Shown here piece after piece: positions 1 through 5,877 of a DNA stretch of 23,060 bases. Source of the DNA: a virus; IMG/VR virus record IMGVR_UViG_3300050034_000103, positions 1-23,060 of that record, one strand, 5' to 3'. Within the stretch, counting starts at the first letter, position 1, and each line of letters starts with the position of its first letter. The position numbers were made by a program, and so were the translations under genes. The notes under the pieces were generated by a model. It made no database searches, had not been told where the DNA came from, and worked only from the letters and a program-made list of their open reading frames with translations.

Positions 1-1002
1 AAGCGCGAAGAGTATGTGTTGCGCCGGATTCGGGAGGTTGGGGGAGACACGCCGCAAGTCGTGCGAACCCTGAAGCTGAGCTGGAAGAGTTCGAGCGTGA
101 AGCCCGCGACCTCTTTCAATGACCAGCTCACGCCCGGCCATATGACAATGACGGCCAATCCAGAGAAGGTGCTCCGCCAGGGCCAATGGGTCGAAGCCAA
201 GAAGGGAAGCTGCCCCAACGTCCGCACCGGCATCACGGTGGATTGGAGCGATGACGGGAGTCGGGGGTACACGGGCAGCGGTGAGAAGCTGCGCAAGCCG
301 GGCGAGGCGCAGCTGGTCTGCATCGCGGTGGGCTGCAAGGTACACCCCAAGGCCTACGAGCAGAAGGAGAGCGGCGCTGGCTCCGGCAAGCGTGATGAGG
401 CGGCCGCGAAAGCGGCGCAGGAGAAGCGCAAGGCCGAGGCGATCGAGGAAAGCAAGCTGCGCCTGGCGGTGGCCGCAAAGGCCATCGAGGGGATAACCGG
501 GATTCCGGAAGCCGCCCTGCGTTTCATCGTCCTGGCAGCTCTGCCGGATTGGGAAGAGGCGCGCAAGCCCTTTACGGCTCTCATGCCTGGTCTCCTGAAG
601 ACGCTCCGCGAAGCCAAGCTGGAGAGCGTGGAATTCGCACAGGGAATTGCTGTTGCTTCGCTCAGCCGACATTTCCTCACTGCTGGCGAATGGAACGGGC
701 CTAACGAAGGCCGCAAGGAATTCCTCGCGGAGATCAAGCGCCTCGGCTATGACGGCTCTTCGGCCTGGGCGAAGCCTGCGAAGAAAGCACCGGCCAAGCC
801 TGCGAAGAAAGCTGCGGCCAAGCCGGCAAAGAAGGCCTCGGCCAAGCCAGCCAAGAAAGCCCCGGCGAAGAAGACGGGCAAGCTGAGCCCCGAGACGCGC
901 AAGCGGATCGCTGGCGCGGTGAAAAAGCGCTGGGCGAACTCGAAGGCCGCAGGGATGAAGCCGATTTCCGAGGATGACGACCCGGAGGGTGGTGACACGT
1001 GA
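1..1002 (+). CDS. ParB-like partition protein, C-terminal part (5' end outside window)
   Basis: The frame is open from base 1, so the true start lies upstream. GTG at 16 is only the first start codon inside the window. Early in the visible part is a stretch with Cys-Pro-Asn-x-Arg-Thr-Gly, then CIAVGCKVHPK. This resembles the cysteine-containing region that follows the ParB/Srx nuclease-like core in phage ParB-type proteins. A charged Ala/Lys/Glu helix follows, then a helical domain. Near the C-terminus there are four repeats of A-K-P-A-K-K-A (about bases 769-870), a histone-H1-like, DNA-binding-type tail. The end contains LSPETRKRIAGAVKKRW, a basic motif often found at the ends of DNA-binding phage proteins. 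The ParB core itself is not visible, so the family call is recall plus inference. The stop overlaps the next gene (GTGA). Confidence 0.55.
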   Translation, partial: KREEYVLRRIREVGGDTPQVVRTLKLSWKSSSVKPATSFNDQLTPGHMTMTANPEKVLRQGQWVEAKKGSCPNVRTGITVDWSDDGSRGYTGSGEKLRKPGEAQLVCIAVGCKVHPKAYEQKESGAGSGKRDEAAAKAAQEKRKAEAIEESKLRLAVAAKAIEGITGIPEAALRFIVLAALPDWEEARKPFTALMPGLLKTLREAKLESVEFAQGIAVASLSRHFLTAGEWNGPNEGRKEFLAEIKRLGYDGSSAWAKPAKKAPAKPAKKAAAKPAKKASAKPAKKAPAKKTGKLSPETRKRIAGAVKKRWANSKAAGMKPISEDDDPEGGDT

Positions 1003-1268
1003 GCGAGATAACTCCGGGGAAATGCCGCTACTGCGGCTGCACGGAAGATAACCCCTGCTCGGTGCCACCGTACTGCGAGGGGGATGTCTGCTCCTGGGTG
1101 AATGGGACCAGGCGCACCGTGTGCAATGCGCCGGGATGCGTCAAGCGCTGGGTCGAGGCTGGCAAGGAGGCGCGGGCAGCCCGGCCACCGCGCAAATCCT
1201 CGGCGGACATCAACAAGCTGATCTGTGGACGCGGCCGGAGCCGCAAAAAGAAAGGGTGTGCGGCATGA
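999..1268 (+). CDS. small Cys-rich zinc-ribbon-like phage protein
   Basis: This 89-aa protein starts at a GTG that overlaps the TGA of the ParB-like gene, so the two are translationally coupled. It has C-x2-C-x-C near residue 9, then PCSVPPYC, DVCSW, and VCNAPGC. This Cys/Trp pattern (CxxCG...C...CSW...C..PxC) is a recurrent small phage module that I recall both as a stand-alone protein and fused behind ParB-like proteins. The C-terminus is basic (RGRSRKKK). Zinc binding and nucleic-acid contact are inferred; no enzymatic motif is visible. Confidence 0.7.
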   Translation: MSEITPGKCRYCGCTEDNPCSVPPYCEGDVCSWVNGTRRTVCNAPGCVKRWVEAGKEARAARPPRKSSADINKLICGRGRSRKKKGCAA

Positions 1269-1432
1269 GTAATGCAGAGATCAGAGATCAGAGAGCAGGG
1301 ATCAACTGGGAGCGTCTGCGCGATCTTGCCTGGGTGCCGCTCCTCGTCTTCTTCGCGTTGGCGCTTGGTGATCTGCTCTATAACTTTGGCGTGGCCTGGG
1401 CGGAATGGTATCGGGCCGGAGGGTTGCAGTAA
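1265..1432 (+). CDS. small single-pass membrane protein
   Basis: This 55-aa protein starts at ATG 1265 and overlaps the end of the Cys-rich gene by 4 bases (ATGA). Residues about 21-43 form one hydrophobic helix (LAWVPLLVFFALALGDLLY), followed by an amphipathic WAEWYR end. I do not recognise the family. The first codons lie on a heptad DNA repeat (ATCAGAG twice, then AGCAGGG, at 1280-1300), so the N-terminal sequence EIRDQRAG partly reflects the repeat. A longer upstream start at 1121 would run deep into the previous gene and is rejected. Confidence 0.5.
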   Translation: MSNAEIRDQRAGINWERLRDLAWVPLLVFFALALGDLLYNFGVAWAEWYRAGGLQ

Positions 1433-1809
1433 TGACGAATCCGTTGAATGAACCGCAATTGATCGACATAAGCTCGATTTCCGAGGGAGCGATGGTCGAG
1501 GCCTTCGGGCTGAAACTTGCCGAAGTGATGAGTAACATCGCCGACCCCAACACGCCGGCCACGGCCAAGCGGCAAATCACTTTGACTCTGACTCTGCATC
1601 CGAAGGAAGACAGGACGCAGATCGATACGCAGTTCACCTGCAAGGCGCAGTTGGCCTCAATAATCCCCTCGACTTCGAGGATCTTCATGGGACGTGACGA
1701 GGATGGCAATTACTACGCTCTCGACCGCGATCCGCGCCAAATCAACCTTTTCAATCCGCCGGCCCCGAAGGAAGCGCCCAAACCGCTCTCCTTCAAGGCT
1801 GGCTCCTAG
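1432..1809 (+). CDS. conserved phage protein, 'replication terminator protein'-like
   Basis: This 125-aa protein starts at ATG 1432, which shares bases with the preceding TAA (TAATG). It has a short helical N-terminus (about residues 8-35), then DPNTPATAKRQITLTLTLHP, then an alternating beta region ending in RQINLFNPP. The pattern 'helix, then D-P-N-T-x-A-x-x-K-R-x-I-x-x-x-L' matches my memory of a small family in Firmicutes siphophages that databases label 'replication terminator protein'. That label is not Tus, and the real function is unknown. In those phages it sits beside the family of the next gene, as it does here, which supports both calls. Confidence 0.5.
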   Translation: MTNPLNEPQLIDISSISEGAMVEAFGLKLAEVMSNIADPNTPATAKRQITLTLTLHPKEDRTQIDTQFTCKAQLASIIPSTSRIFMGRDEDGNYYALDRDPRQINLFNPPAPKEAPKPLSFKAGS

Positions 1810-1810
1810 A

Positions 1811-1836
1811 TTCCCGCGACACCCTCCTCGCGGGAA
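1811..1836 (+). other. hairpin in the 1810-1935 gap (first)
   Basis: A perfect 9-bp inverted repeat, TTCCCGCGA (1811-1819) with TCGCGGGAA (1828-1836), encloses an 8-nt loop two bases after the stop of the preceding gene. It lacks a T-tract, so it is either a rho-independent-like block without a tail, an mRNA-stabilising 3' hairpin, or a protein-binding dyad. Its CCCGCG/CGCGGG arms recur as a compact palindrome at 4466 and 4837. Confidence 0.6.
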
Positions 1837-1866
1837 GTGCGCGGCGGGTTCCATGACCTGTCTCCT

Positions 1867-1895
1867 CAGCGCTGGGCAGGGGTAACCCAGCGCTG
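1867..1895 (+). other. hairpin in the 1810-1935 gap (second)
   Basis: CAGCGCTGGG (1867-1876) pairs perfectly with CCCAGCGCTG (1886-1895) around a 9-nt loop. It lies 40 bases before the ATG of the next gene. With the hairpin at 1811 it makes a two-stem leader. No T-tract follows closely, although the sequence just downstream is A/T-richer (aaatccaattttcc). It could be an mRNA-processing or leader element. Confidence 0.6.
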
Positions 1896-1935
1896 TCCGC
1901 GCAAATCCAATTTTCCAACTCTGAAAGGATTTCCG

Positions 1936-2676
1936 ATGAAAGAGTTTTTGTCGTATCTCTTCGACCGTCTCAAGGCTGAGCGGCCAGTGGTCAAGGAAGT
2001 AGACGGGCAGCCCTATGCTGTCAGGGGGGACGGGACGCTAGGCGAGCCGATCCGCGAGCTGGCGCCGAAGTGGACGAAGCCTCCGCTGACGGTCGCATCG
2101 CTGAGCGGCCTGGTCGCGGCCTTCAAAGCAAAACTGGATGGACGGCCGGAGCGTGTCGCGCTGCAGATTCTCCACACCAGGAAAGTCGTGCTTCTTTCAC
2201 TCGAAGCGGATGATTTTGGGGGCCGTCATATTTGGGCCGGGGCGTTGCATGAGGATGAAACGCCCTTCAAGTTCGATCATTTCTATTCTGTCGAAGAGTT
2301 TCTGATCGCCTTCCGAGCTTCCTTTTACTTCAATGACCAGGCTGAAAAGGTACTGCGCGTGGCCTCGACGATCAGCCATGAATCGTCGGTCAGCGTGGCG
2401 GATGATGGCATCAGCCAAGCGATCACCGTCAAGGAGGGAGCGGTGACCCGCACCCAGGTAGAACTCCCGGCTGAGGGTATTCCTCTGATTCCGTGGCGCA
2501 CCTTCCGGGATGCCGCACCGGTCGAATCTAAGTTTCTGCTCCGGATGCGTGCGGTGAAGGACGGCCTGCCGCAGATCGCGCTCTTCGAGATCGATGCCAA
2601 GTGGCGCGTGGAGACGATCGCGAGCATCGCGCATTACCTCAAGAAGGAACTTCCCGAGGCGACGATCATCGCCTGA
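1936..2676 (+). CDS. conserved phage protein of unknown function (early region)
   Basis: This 246-aa protein begins at ATG 1936 behind a good GAAAGGA ribosome site. An in-frame GTG at 1837 is rejected because it would run through the strong hairpin at 1867. Landmarks are a V-D-G-Q-P-Y segment near residue 20, a central 'DDGISQAITVKEGAVTRTQV' stretch, PWRTFRDA, and a C-terminus with L-F-E-I-D-A-K-W-x-x-E-x-I-x-x-I and YLKKELPEATIIA. I recall the same series of motifs in an unnamed Firmicutes siphophage family located next to the 'replication terminator' family. No catalytic motif is evident. The role is unknown; the context suggests the early region. Confidence 0.6.
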   Translation: MKEFLSYLFDRLKAERPVVKEVDGQPYAVRGDGTLGEPIRELAPKWTKPPLTVASLSGLVAAFKAKLDGRPERVALQILHTRKVVLLSLEADDFGGRHIWAGALHEDETPFKFDHFYSVEEFLIAFRASFYFNDQAEKVLRVASTISHESSVSVADDGISQAITVKEGAVTRTQVELPAEGIPLIPWRTFRDAAPVESKFLLRMRAVKDGLPQIALFEIDAKWRVETIASIAHYLKKELPEATIIA

Positions 2677-2680
2677 CAAG

Positions 2681-2711
2681 TTTCGCGCCGGAATCACGGC
2701 CTGGCGCGAAA
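2681..2711 (+). other. hairpin after the 1936-2676 gene
   Basis: TTTCGCGCC (2681-2689) pairs with GGCGCGAAA (2703-2711), a perfect 9-bp stem with a 13-nt loop, four bases after the stop codon. No T-run follows. It is probably a transcript 3' structure or part of the larger structured gap with the next stem. Confidence 0.55.
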
Positions 2712-2713
2712 GA

Positions 2714-2770
2714 GTGCGGCGGGGATACCGTCCTGGATCATACCAGCGTTAGTGTCCCTGCCCGCCGCAC
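2714..2770 (+). other. long-range stem, possible structured RNA in the 2677-2806 gap
   Basis: GTGCGGCGGG (2714-2723) pairs perfectly with CCCGCCGCAC (2761-2770). The 37-nt interior can form an inner CTGG/CCAG stem-loop (about 2733-2746). The stem is followed by an A/T-rich cttattaacttt without a clean T-tail. It is adjacent to the hairpin at 2681, so almost the whole gap is self-complementary. It could be an RNA, an attenuator or a recombination scar. Confidence 0.45.
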
Positions 2771-2806
2771 TTATTAACTTTGCAACGCTGTGTTACATGG
2801 GGAGTC

Positions 2807-3067
2807 ATGCCGAGACAAGAGCCTGATTGGACGAAGACGGGCACGATCGTGGCCTATGCAGAGTGGCTGCGGGAGAAGAGTGGCGCGCTGGCGGTGGTGA
2901 TTGTGCGCCGGGACGATGCGGCGCTGGCGGCCGATCCGCAGCTGGCCGCGCTGGATGCCCGCGAGCTGGTCGAGGCGCGGGTTTCTCTCCTGGCGGATGA
3001 CTTGGAAGCGGCGCGGAGAGAGAAACGCAAGGCGGCGAGGCTGGAGCTGGGCGAGCTGCACGAATAG
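2807..3067 (+). CDS. hypothetical protein, charged helical
   Basis: This 86-aa protein starts at ATG 2807 behind GGGGAG; an in-frame ATG at 2780 lacks a ribosome site. The N-terminus has a WTKTG segment, then a helix (IVAYAEWLREKSGALAVVIV). The second half is Ala/Arg/Glu-rich with predicted long helices, possibly a coiled coil, ending RREKRKAARLELGELHE. I do not recognise the family. It lies between the structured gap and the 20-bp tandem duplication that precedes the DUF5131 gene. Confidence 0.6.
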   Translation: MPRQEPDWTKTGTIVAYAEWLREKSGALAVVIVRRDDAALAADPQLAALDARELVEARVSLLADDLEAARREKRKAARLELGELHE

Positions 3068-3107
3068 CAGCGGATGACTGCAACTTGCAGCGGATGACTG
3101 CAACTTG
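3068..3107 (+). repeat. 20-bp perfect tandem duplication
   Basis: The 20-base unit beginning cagcggatga occurs twice in direct succession (3068-3087 and 3088-3107). It fills exactly the interval between the stop of the preceding gene and the ribosome-binding region of the next. It may be a replication-slippage duplication or a paired operator site. Confidence 0.9.
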
Positions 3108-3122
3108 GAAAGGCTGGAAGCT

Positions 3123-4190
3123 ATGGGGGCGACGACGGGGATCGAGTGGACGGACAGCACCTGGAATCCATTGCGGGGCTGCTCGAAGGTGAGCGCGGGG
3201 TGCGATCACTGCTACGCGGAGGGTATGGCGGCGCGATTCAGCGGACCAGGTCTGCCATATCACAATGTAATCCGTAATGGGCACTGGAATGGAAGCGTTG
3301 AGTTGAGTAAGAAGCATTTGCTTGATCCGCTCAAGTGGAAGCCAGGACGCCCCATTTACGACGCCGCGACCGGGAAGGAAGTCGGATGCGATGCTACGCA
3401 AAGCAGGCGCATCTTCGTGAACTCCATGAGCGACCTATTTCACCCCAATGTCCCGGACGAATGGATTGATCGTATCTTCGCGGTGATGGCGCTCTGCCCG
3501 CAGCACATCTTCCAGGTACTCACCAAGCGGCCTGAGAGGATGTTGGAGTATCTGAGTGGGGCTGCTTGGCAAAGATGCTGTAAGTCTGCCGGTCCTTACG
3601 AAATGGAGAAATCCATCCCTCTTGAAAAATACGCTGATCGATCACACATCCTGGATGGGCACGGTAACCTGATTAGCGTCTTTTCTCGCTGGCCGCTCCC
3701 TAATGTCTGGCTGGGCGTGAGTATTGAGAATCAGGATGCTGCGGATGAGCGCATTCCACTTCTGCTTCAGACACCGGCGGCGGTGCGGTTTGTAAGCTGC
3801 GAACCGATGCTGGGGCTCGTGGATTTGACGGTCTTGCAGCATCGAAATGAGTTTGAGGTAAATGCTTTGACCGGCGACCATGGCGTTCTTCGCCCTCTCG
3901 CTGGACGCAGTGATAGAAAACTGGACTGGGTGATCTGCGGAGGCGAGAGCGGGCCTGGGGCGCGTCCGATGCATGAGAACTGGGCGCGTGGGCTGCGGGA
4001 TCAATGCGCGGCGGCTGGCGTGCCCTTCTTCTTCAAGCAATGGGGTGAGTGGGCACCAACCAATTTCGATCTTTCAATCGGAGGCGCCGTCTCTGGAGAC
4101 GGCGCAATGGCGCGCGTGGGCAAGAAAGCCGCTGGGGCGCTGCTGGATGGACGCGAGTACAAATACGCTCCCGGCGCGGTGGGGGTGTGA
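3123..4190 (+). CDS. Phage Gp37/Gp68 family protein (DUF5131), radical-SAM-like
   Basis: This 355-aa protein starts at ATG 3123, with a purine-rich ggaaaggctggaag ribosome site. The family signature is clear: TGIEWTDSTWNPLRGCSKVS near the start, then Cys20-x6-Cys27-x2-Cys30-Tyr-Ala-Glu, a cluster like the Fe-S ligand loop of radical SAM proteins. Further landmarks are RIFVNSMSDLFHPNVP, FQVLTKRPERM, LPNVWLGVSIENQDAADERIP, RFVSCEPML, WVICGGESGPGARPMH and FFFKQWGEW. The length is at the upper end of what I expect, with extra loop sequence between LTKRPERM and LPNVWLG. The function is not established for this family; iron-sulfur chemistry is an inference from the Cys pattern. It is common in phages and is often carried near replication genes. 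Confidence 0.93.
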   Translation: MGATTGIEWTDSTWNPLRGCSKVSAGCDHCYAEGMAARFSGPGLPYHNVIRNGHWNGSVELSKKHLLDPLKWKPGRPIYDAATGKEVGCDATQSRRIFVNSMSDLFHPNVPDEWIDRIFAVMALCPQHIFQVLTKRPERMLEYLSGAAWQRCCKSAGPYEMEKSIPLEKYADRSHILDGHGNLISVFSRWPLPNVWLGVSIENQDAADERIPLLLQTPAAVRFVSCEPMLGLVDLTVLQHRNEFEVNALTGDHGVLRPLAGRSDRKLDWVICGGESGPGARPMHENWARGLRDQCAAAGVPFFFKQWGEWAPTNFDLSIGGAVSGDGAMARVGKKAAGALLDGREYKYAPGAVGV

Positions 4191-4465
4191 GCCGGCGGGA
4201 GCGGCCGGAGGATGGCGGCCTAATCTGGCATGAGAAGTGGAATGCCTTCGAATGCCACGGCTGCGGCGAGTACGAGGAAATACGCAAAAGTTCAGACAGG
4301 ACGCCGGAGAGGCTGATGGAACTGCTGGAGCTGCTCATCATCGAGCACACGGAATGCTGGCAGTTTGACGATCCCAAGATGGCCGCCGACGCACGGCGCT
4401 ATCGCAAGGACAAAACGCGGCGCGCCAACCTGGCGGCGCAGCGGGGAAGTGGGCGCGGACGATAA
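4187..4465 (+). CDS. small CxxC-containing phage protein
   Basis: This 92-aa protein starts at a GTG that overlaps the TGA of the DUF5131 gene (GTGA), the same coupling seen at 999 and 5874. The core is WHEKWNAFECHGCGEYEE, with one CxxC. A Leu/Glu helix (RLMELLELLIIEHTEC) and a basic C-terminus follow. The single CxxC plus the later Cys/His could bind one metal ion. No named family recognised. Confidence 0.6.
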   Translation: MSRRERPEDGGLIWHEKWNAFECHGCGEYEEIRKSSDRTPERLMELLELLIIEHTECWQFDDPKMAADARRYRKDKTRRANLAAQRGSGRGR

Positions 4466-4475
4466 CCCGCGCGGG
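4466..4475. promoter_or_regulatory. 10-bp palindrome CCCGCGCGGG, copy 1
   Basis: A perfect palindrome, CCCGCGCGGG, begins right after a stop codon and lies 10 bases before the ATG at 4486. The identical palindrome followed by the same A recurs at 4837 before the next gene. The position before two consecutive genes suggests an operator or a short mRNA hairpin, but a chance high-G+C match is possible. Confidence 0.35.
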
Positions 4476-4485
4476 AAAGAGCACG

Positions 4486-4809
4486 ATGACGAAAGTAGAA
4501 GCGGAAAAGACGGCGACCTGCGCACCCGGAAGCAAAGCGATGTTGCAGCTCCCTACGCTGGCGGTGGTGAAGATGGCGGACGTTCCCAACCCTCCCATGG
4601 CCAGACGGGATAAATACGAGGCGCTCTGGACGCGCATCTGCAAGCTGCCCGAGGGGAGCGCGCTGAGCGCCACTTACGCGCAGCAAGGGCACGCGAAGAA
4701 TGTCCGCACCTCGCTGAAGAAGAAGGCCAAGAACACAGGGAAGTTTCTTAGCACGAGTCACACGCCGGATGGACTGATCTGGTATTACTGGCTGGAAAAA
4801 GCTCTGTAA
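4486..4809 (+). CDS. hypothetical protein
   Basis: This 107-aa protein starts at ATG 4486 with GGGAAAGAG upstream. It contains a hydrophobic-polar N-terminal stretch, then RRDKYEALWTRICKLPEGSAL, which looks like a helix-turn segment, and a basic middle (NVRTSLKKKAKNTGKFLSTSH) ending with LIWYYWLEKAL. The basic residues and aromatic beta-like end would suit nucleic-acid binding, but this is only an impression. It directly precedes the replication initiator gene. Confidence 0.6.
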   Translation: MTKVEAEKTATCAPGSKAMLQLPTLAVVKMADVPNPPMARRDKYEALWTRICKLPEGSALSATYAQQGHAKNVRTSLKKKAKNTGKFLSTSHTPDGLIWYYWLEKAL

Positions 4810-4836
4810 ATCCAAGCGACAAACGATCGAATTTAG

Positions 4837-4846
4837 CCCGCGCGGG
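4837..4846. promoter_or_regulatory. 10-bp palindrome CCCGCGCGGG, copy 2
   Basis: Second copy of the palindrome at 4466, in the gap 4810-4875 before the replication initiator gene. The gap otherwise shows nothing recognisable except the GGGAGAG ribosome site of the next gene. Two identical copies ahead of adjacent genes are consistent with a regulator's operator; there is no direct evidence. Confidence 0.35.
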
Positions 4847-4875
4847 AGTCAAGACGCAGGGCATGGGAGAGTCCT

Positions 4876-5877
4876 GTGAGCGCACGCGCAACGGCATACA
4901 TACTCGGGCTGGAGAGATGCCCCAACGGGGAAGCCATTACCCGTACGGAAAAGATGGTGGGCGTCTCGCTGGCCGACTCGCACCAGGAGCGCAAGGCGGG
5001 CTCCCGCACATTTCCGGCTTTGGAGACGATTGCCCAGGTGGCGATGGTCTCGGTGCGCACCTGCCAACGGCTGCTGGAGAGCCTGGAGCGCAAGGGCGTT
5101 ATTCAGCGCGTCCGGCCCAAGAATCAGGGGCGCGGGGCGGTTACTTTCTACTACTTTTGCGAGCTGGATGAGCTGCCAGAAGGGTGTCATGGTGTCACCC
5201 TTTCCGAGTCCTCTCTTTTTGGGCAAAAGGGTGACAAAAGGGTGACAGAAGGGTGTCATAAGGGTGACATTGACGGTATCGCAATAGATAACAGGGAACT
5301 AAAGCAACAAAAGCAACAAGTGCAAAAGCAAACACCCCCTAACCCCCTCGTGACCGAGGGGGAATGTGGCGAAGAGGAGACGGCTGATGATGGCACGGAA
5401 AAAGAGGGCGCCGAAATCCTGGCGGGGAACGGGGTTGCGGATGGGTCGGAAAAGCCTGATGCATTGCCATGCAGTCCTCAGGGCTGCAATCGGGACAGAG
5501 CCGACGAGGATAAAAGCGACGGATTTAGGCATTTACTTCGAACGCTGGGCGCAGCAAGGTCGGATGACCGCATCACGGTAGCCGTTGACCAGGTGATGAG
5601 GGGTTGCGGCTTCACCGCGCGGAGGCTCCGGCCAGTGATGGCGGCGGTGATCCAGCAGGAGGCGGACAAGGGCGAGCCGCCGCCGAAGACGGCGCTGGCG
5701 ATGATCGCGGCGTGGAGCAGTTACATCCTGCAGGGCGAAAAGCTGCGCTGCAAATGGGGCGCGCGGCGGTTCTTCGCGGAGGGCTACTGGCGAGAATCCG
5801 AGAGCTGGCCGTGGGATGCGGTGGTTTTACGGGAGCAGCAGGTACGGGCCCAGGCGTCCGTGGGGAGTTACCAGTGA
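4876..5877 (+). CDS. winged-helix replication initiator, lambda O-like
   Basis: This 333-aa protein starts at GTG 4876 behind GGGAGAG. Residues about 46-80 (TFPALETIAQVAMVSVRTCQ, then RLLESLERKGVI) are a clear helix-turn-helix/winged-helix with the usual wing residues QGRGAVTFYY. Residues about 101-215 are a low-complexity, acidic and Gln/Lys-rich linker that is partly dictated by iterons in the DNA. The C-terminal part (216-333) is a compact helical domain with TARRLRPVMAAVIQQEADKG and WGARRFFAEGYWRE. Architecture, position before a DnaA-type gene and internal iterons fit a phage initiator that binds its own coding sequence. It would open the origin and recruit a helicase through its C-terminus (inference). 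The end overlaps the next gene by GTGA. Confidence 0.75.
   Translation: MSARATAYILGLERCPNGEAITRTEKMVGVSLADSHQERKAGSRTFPALETIAQVAMVSVRTCQRLLESLERKGVIQRVRPKNQGRGAVTFYYFCELDELPEGCHGVTLSESSLFGQKGDKRVTEGCHKGDIDGIAIDNRELKQQKQQVQKQTPPNPLVTEGECGEEETADDGTEKEGAEILAGNGVADGSEKPDALPCSPQGCNRDRADEDKSDGFRHLLRTLGAARSDDRITVAVDQVMRGCGFTARRLRPVMAAVIQQEADKGEPPPKTALAMIAAWSSYILQGEKLRCKWGARRFFAEGYWRESESWPWDAVVLREQQVRAQASVGSYQ
5182..5270 (+). repeat. GGGTGWCA iteron cluster, putative phage replication origin
   Basis: Inside the initiator gene there are four direct copies of GGGTGACA/GGGTGTCA whose GGG begins at 5229, 5240, 5251 and 5262, exactly 11 bases apart. A fifth direct copy is at 5182, and an inverted copy (TGTCACCC) is at 5193-5200. 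The four tandem copies face the same side of the helix. Just downstream (5271-5335) lies an A-rich, G-poor tract, a candidate unwinding element. Iterons plus an A/T-rich tract inside an initiator gene is the layout of the lambda origin within gene O. Confidence 0.75.
5271..5335 (+). other. A-rich tract beside the iterons, candidate unwinding element
   Basis: Immediately after the iterons the sequence becomes strongly A-rich on the + strand, with repeated aaagcaacaa-type runs encoding Gln/Lys. This contrasts with the G+C-rich surroundings. In iteron-type origins such a tract is where the duplex opens. It remains coding (ELKQQKQQVQKQ). Confidence 0.55.

Noticed and set aside
769-870. Histone H1-like protein as an independent gene
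   Set aside because: The A-K-P-A-K-K repeats are the C-terminal tail of the ParB-like frame, with no separate start.
1837-1935. GTG 1837 as start of the gene ending at 2676
   Set aside because: It would place a 10-bp hairpin in coding sequence; ATG 1936 has a better ribosome site and matches the expected family start.
2714-2770. tRNA-like gene in the structured gap (inner loop contains CAT)
   Set aside because: Only 57 nt, the loop has 6 instead of 7 bases, and no D- or T-arm consensus is present.
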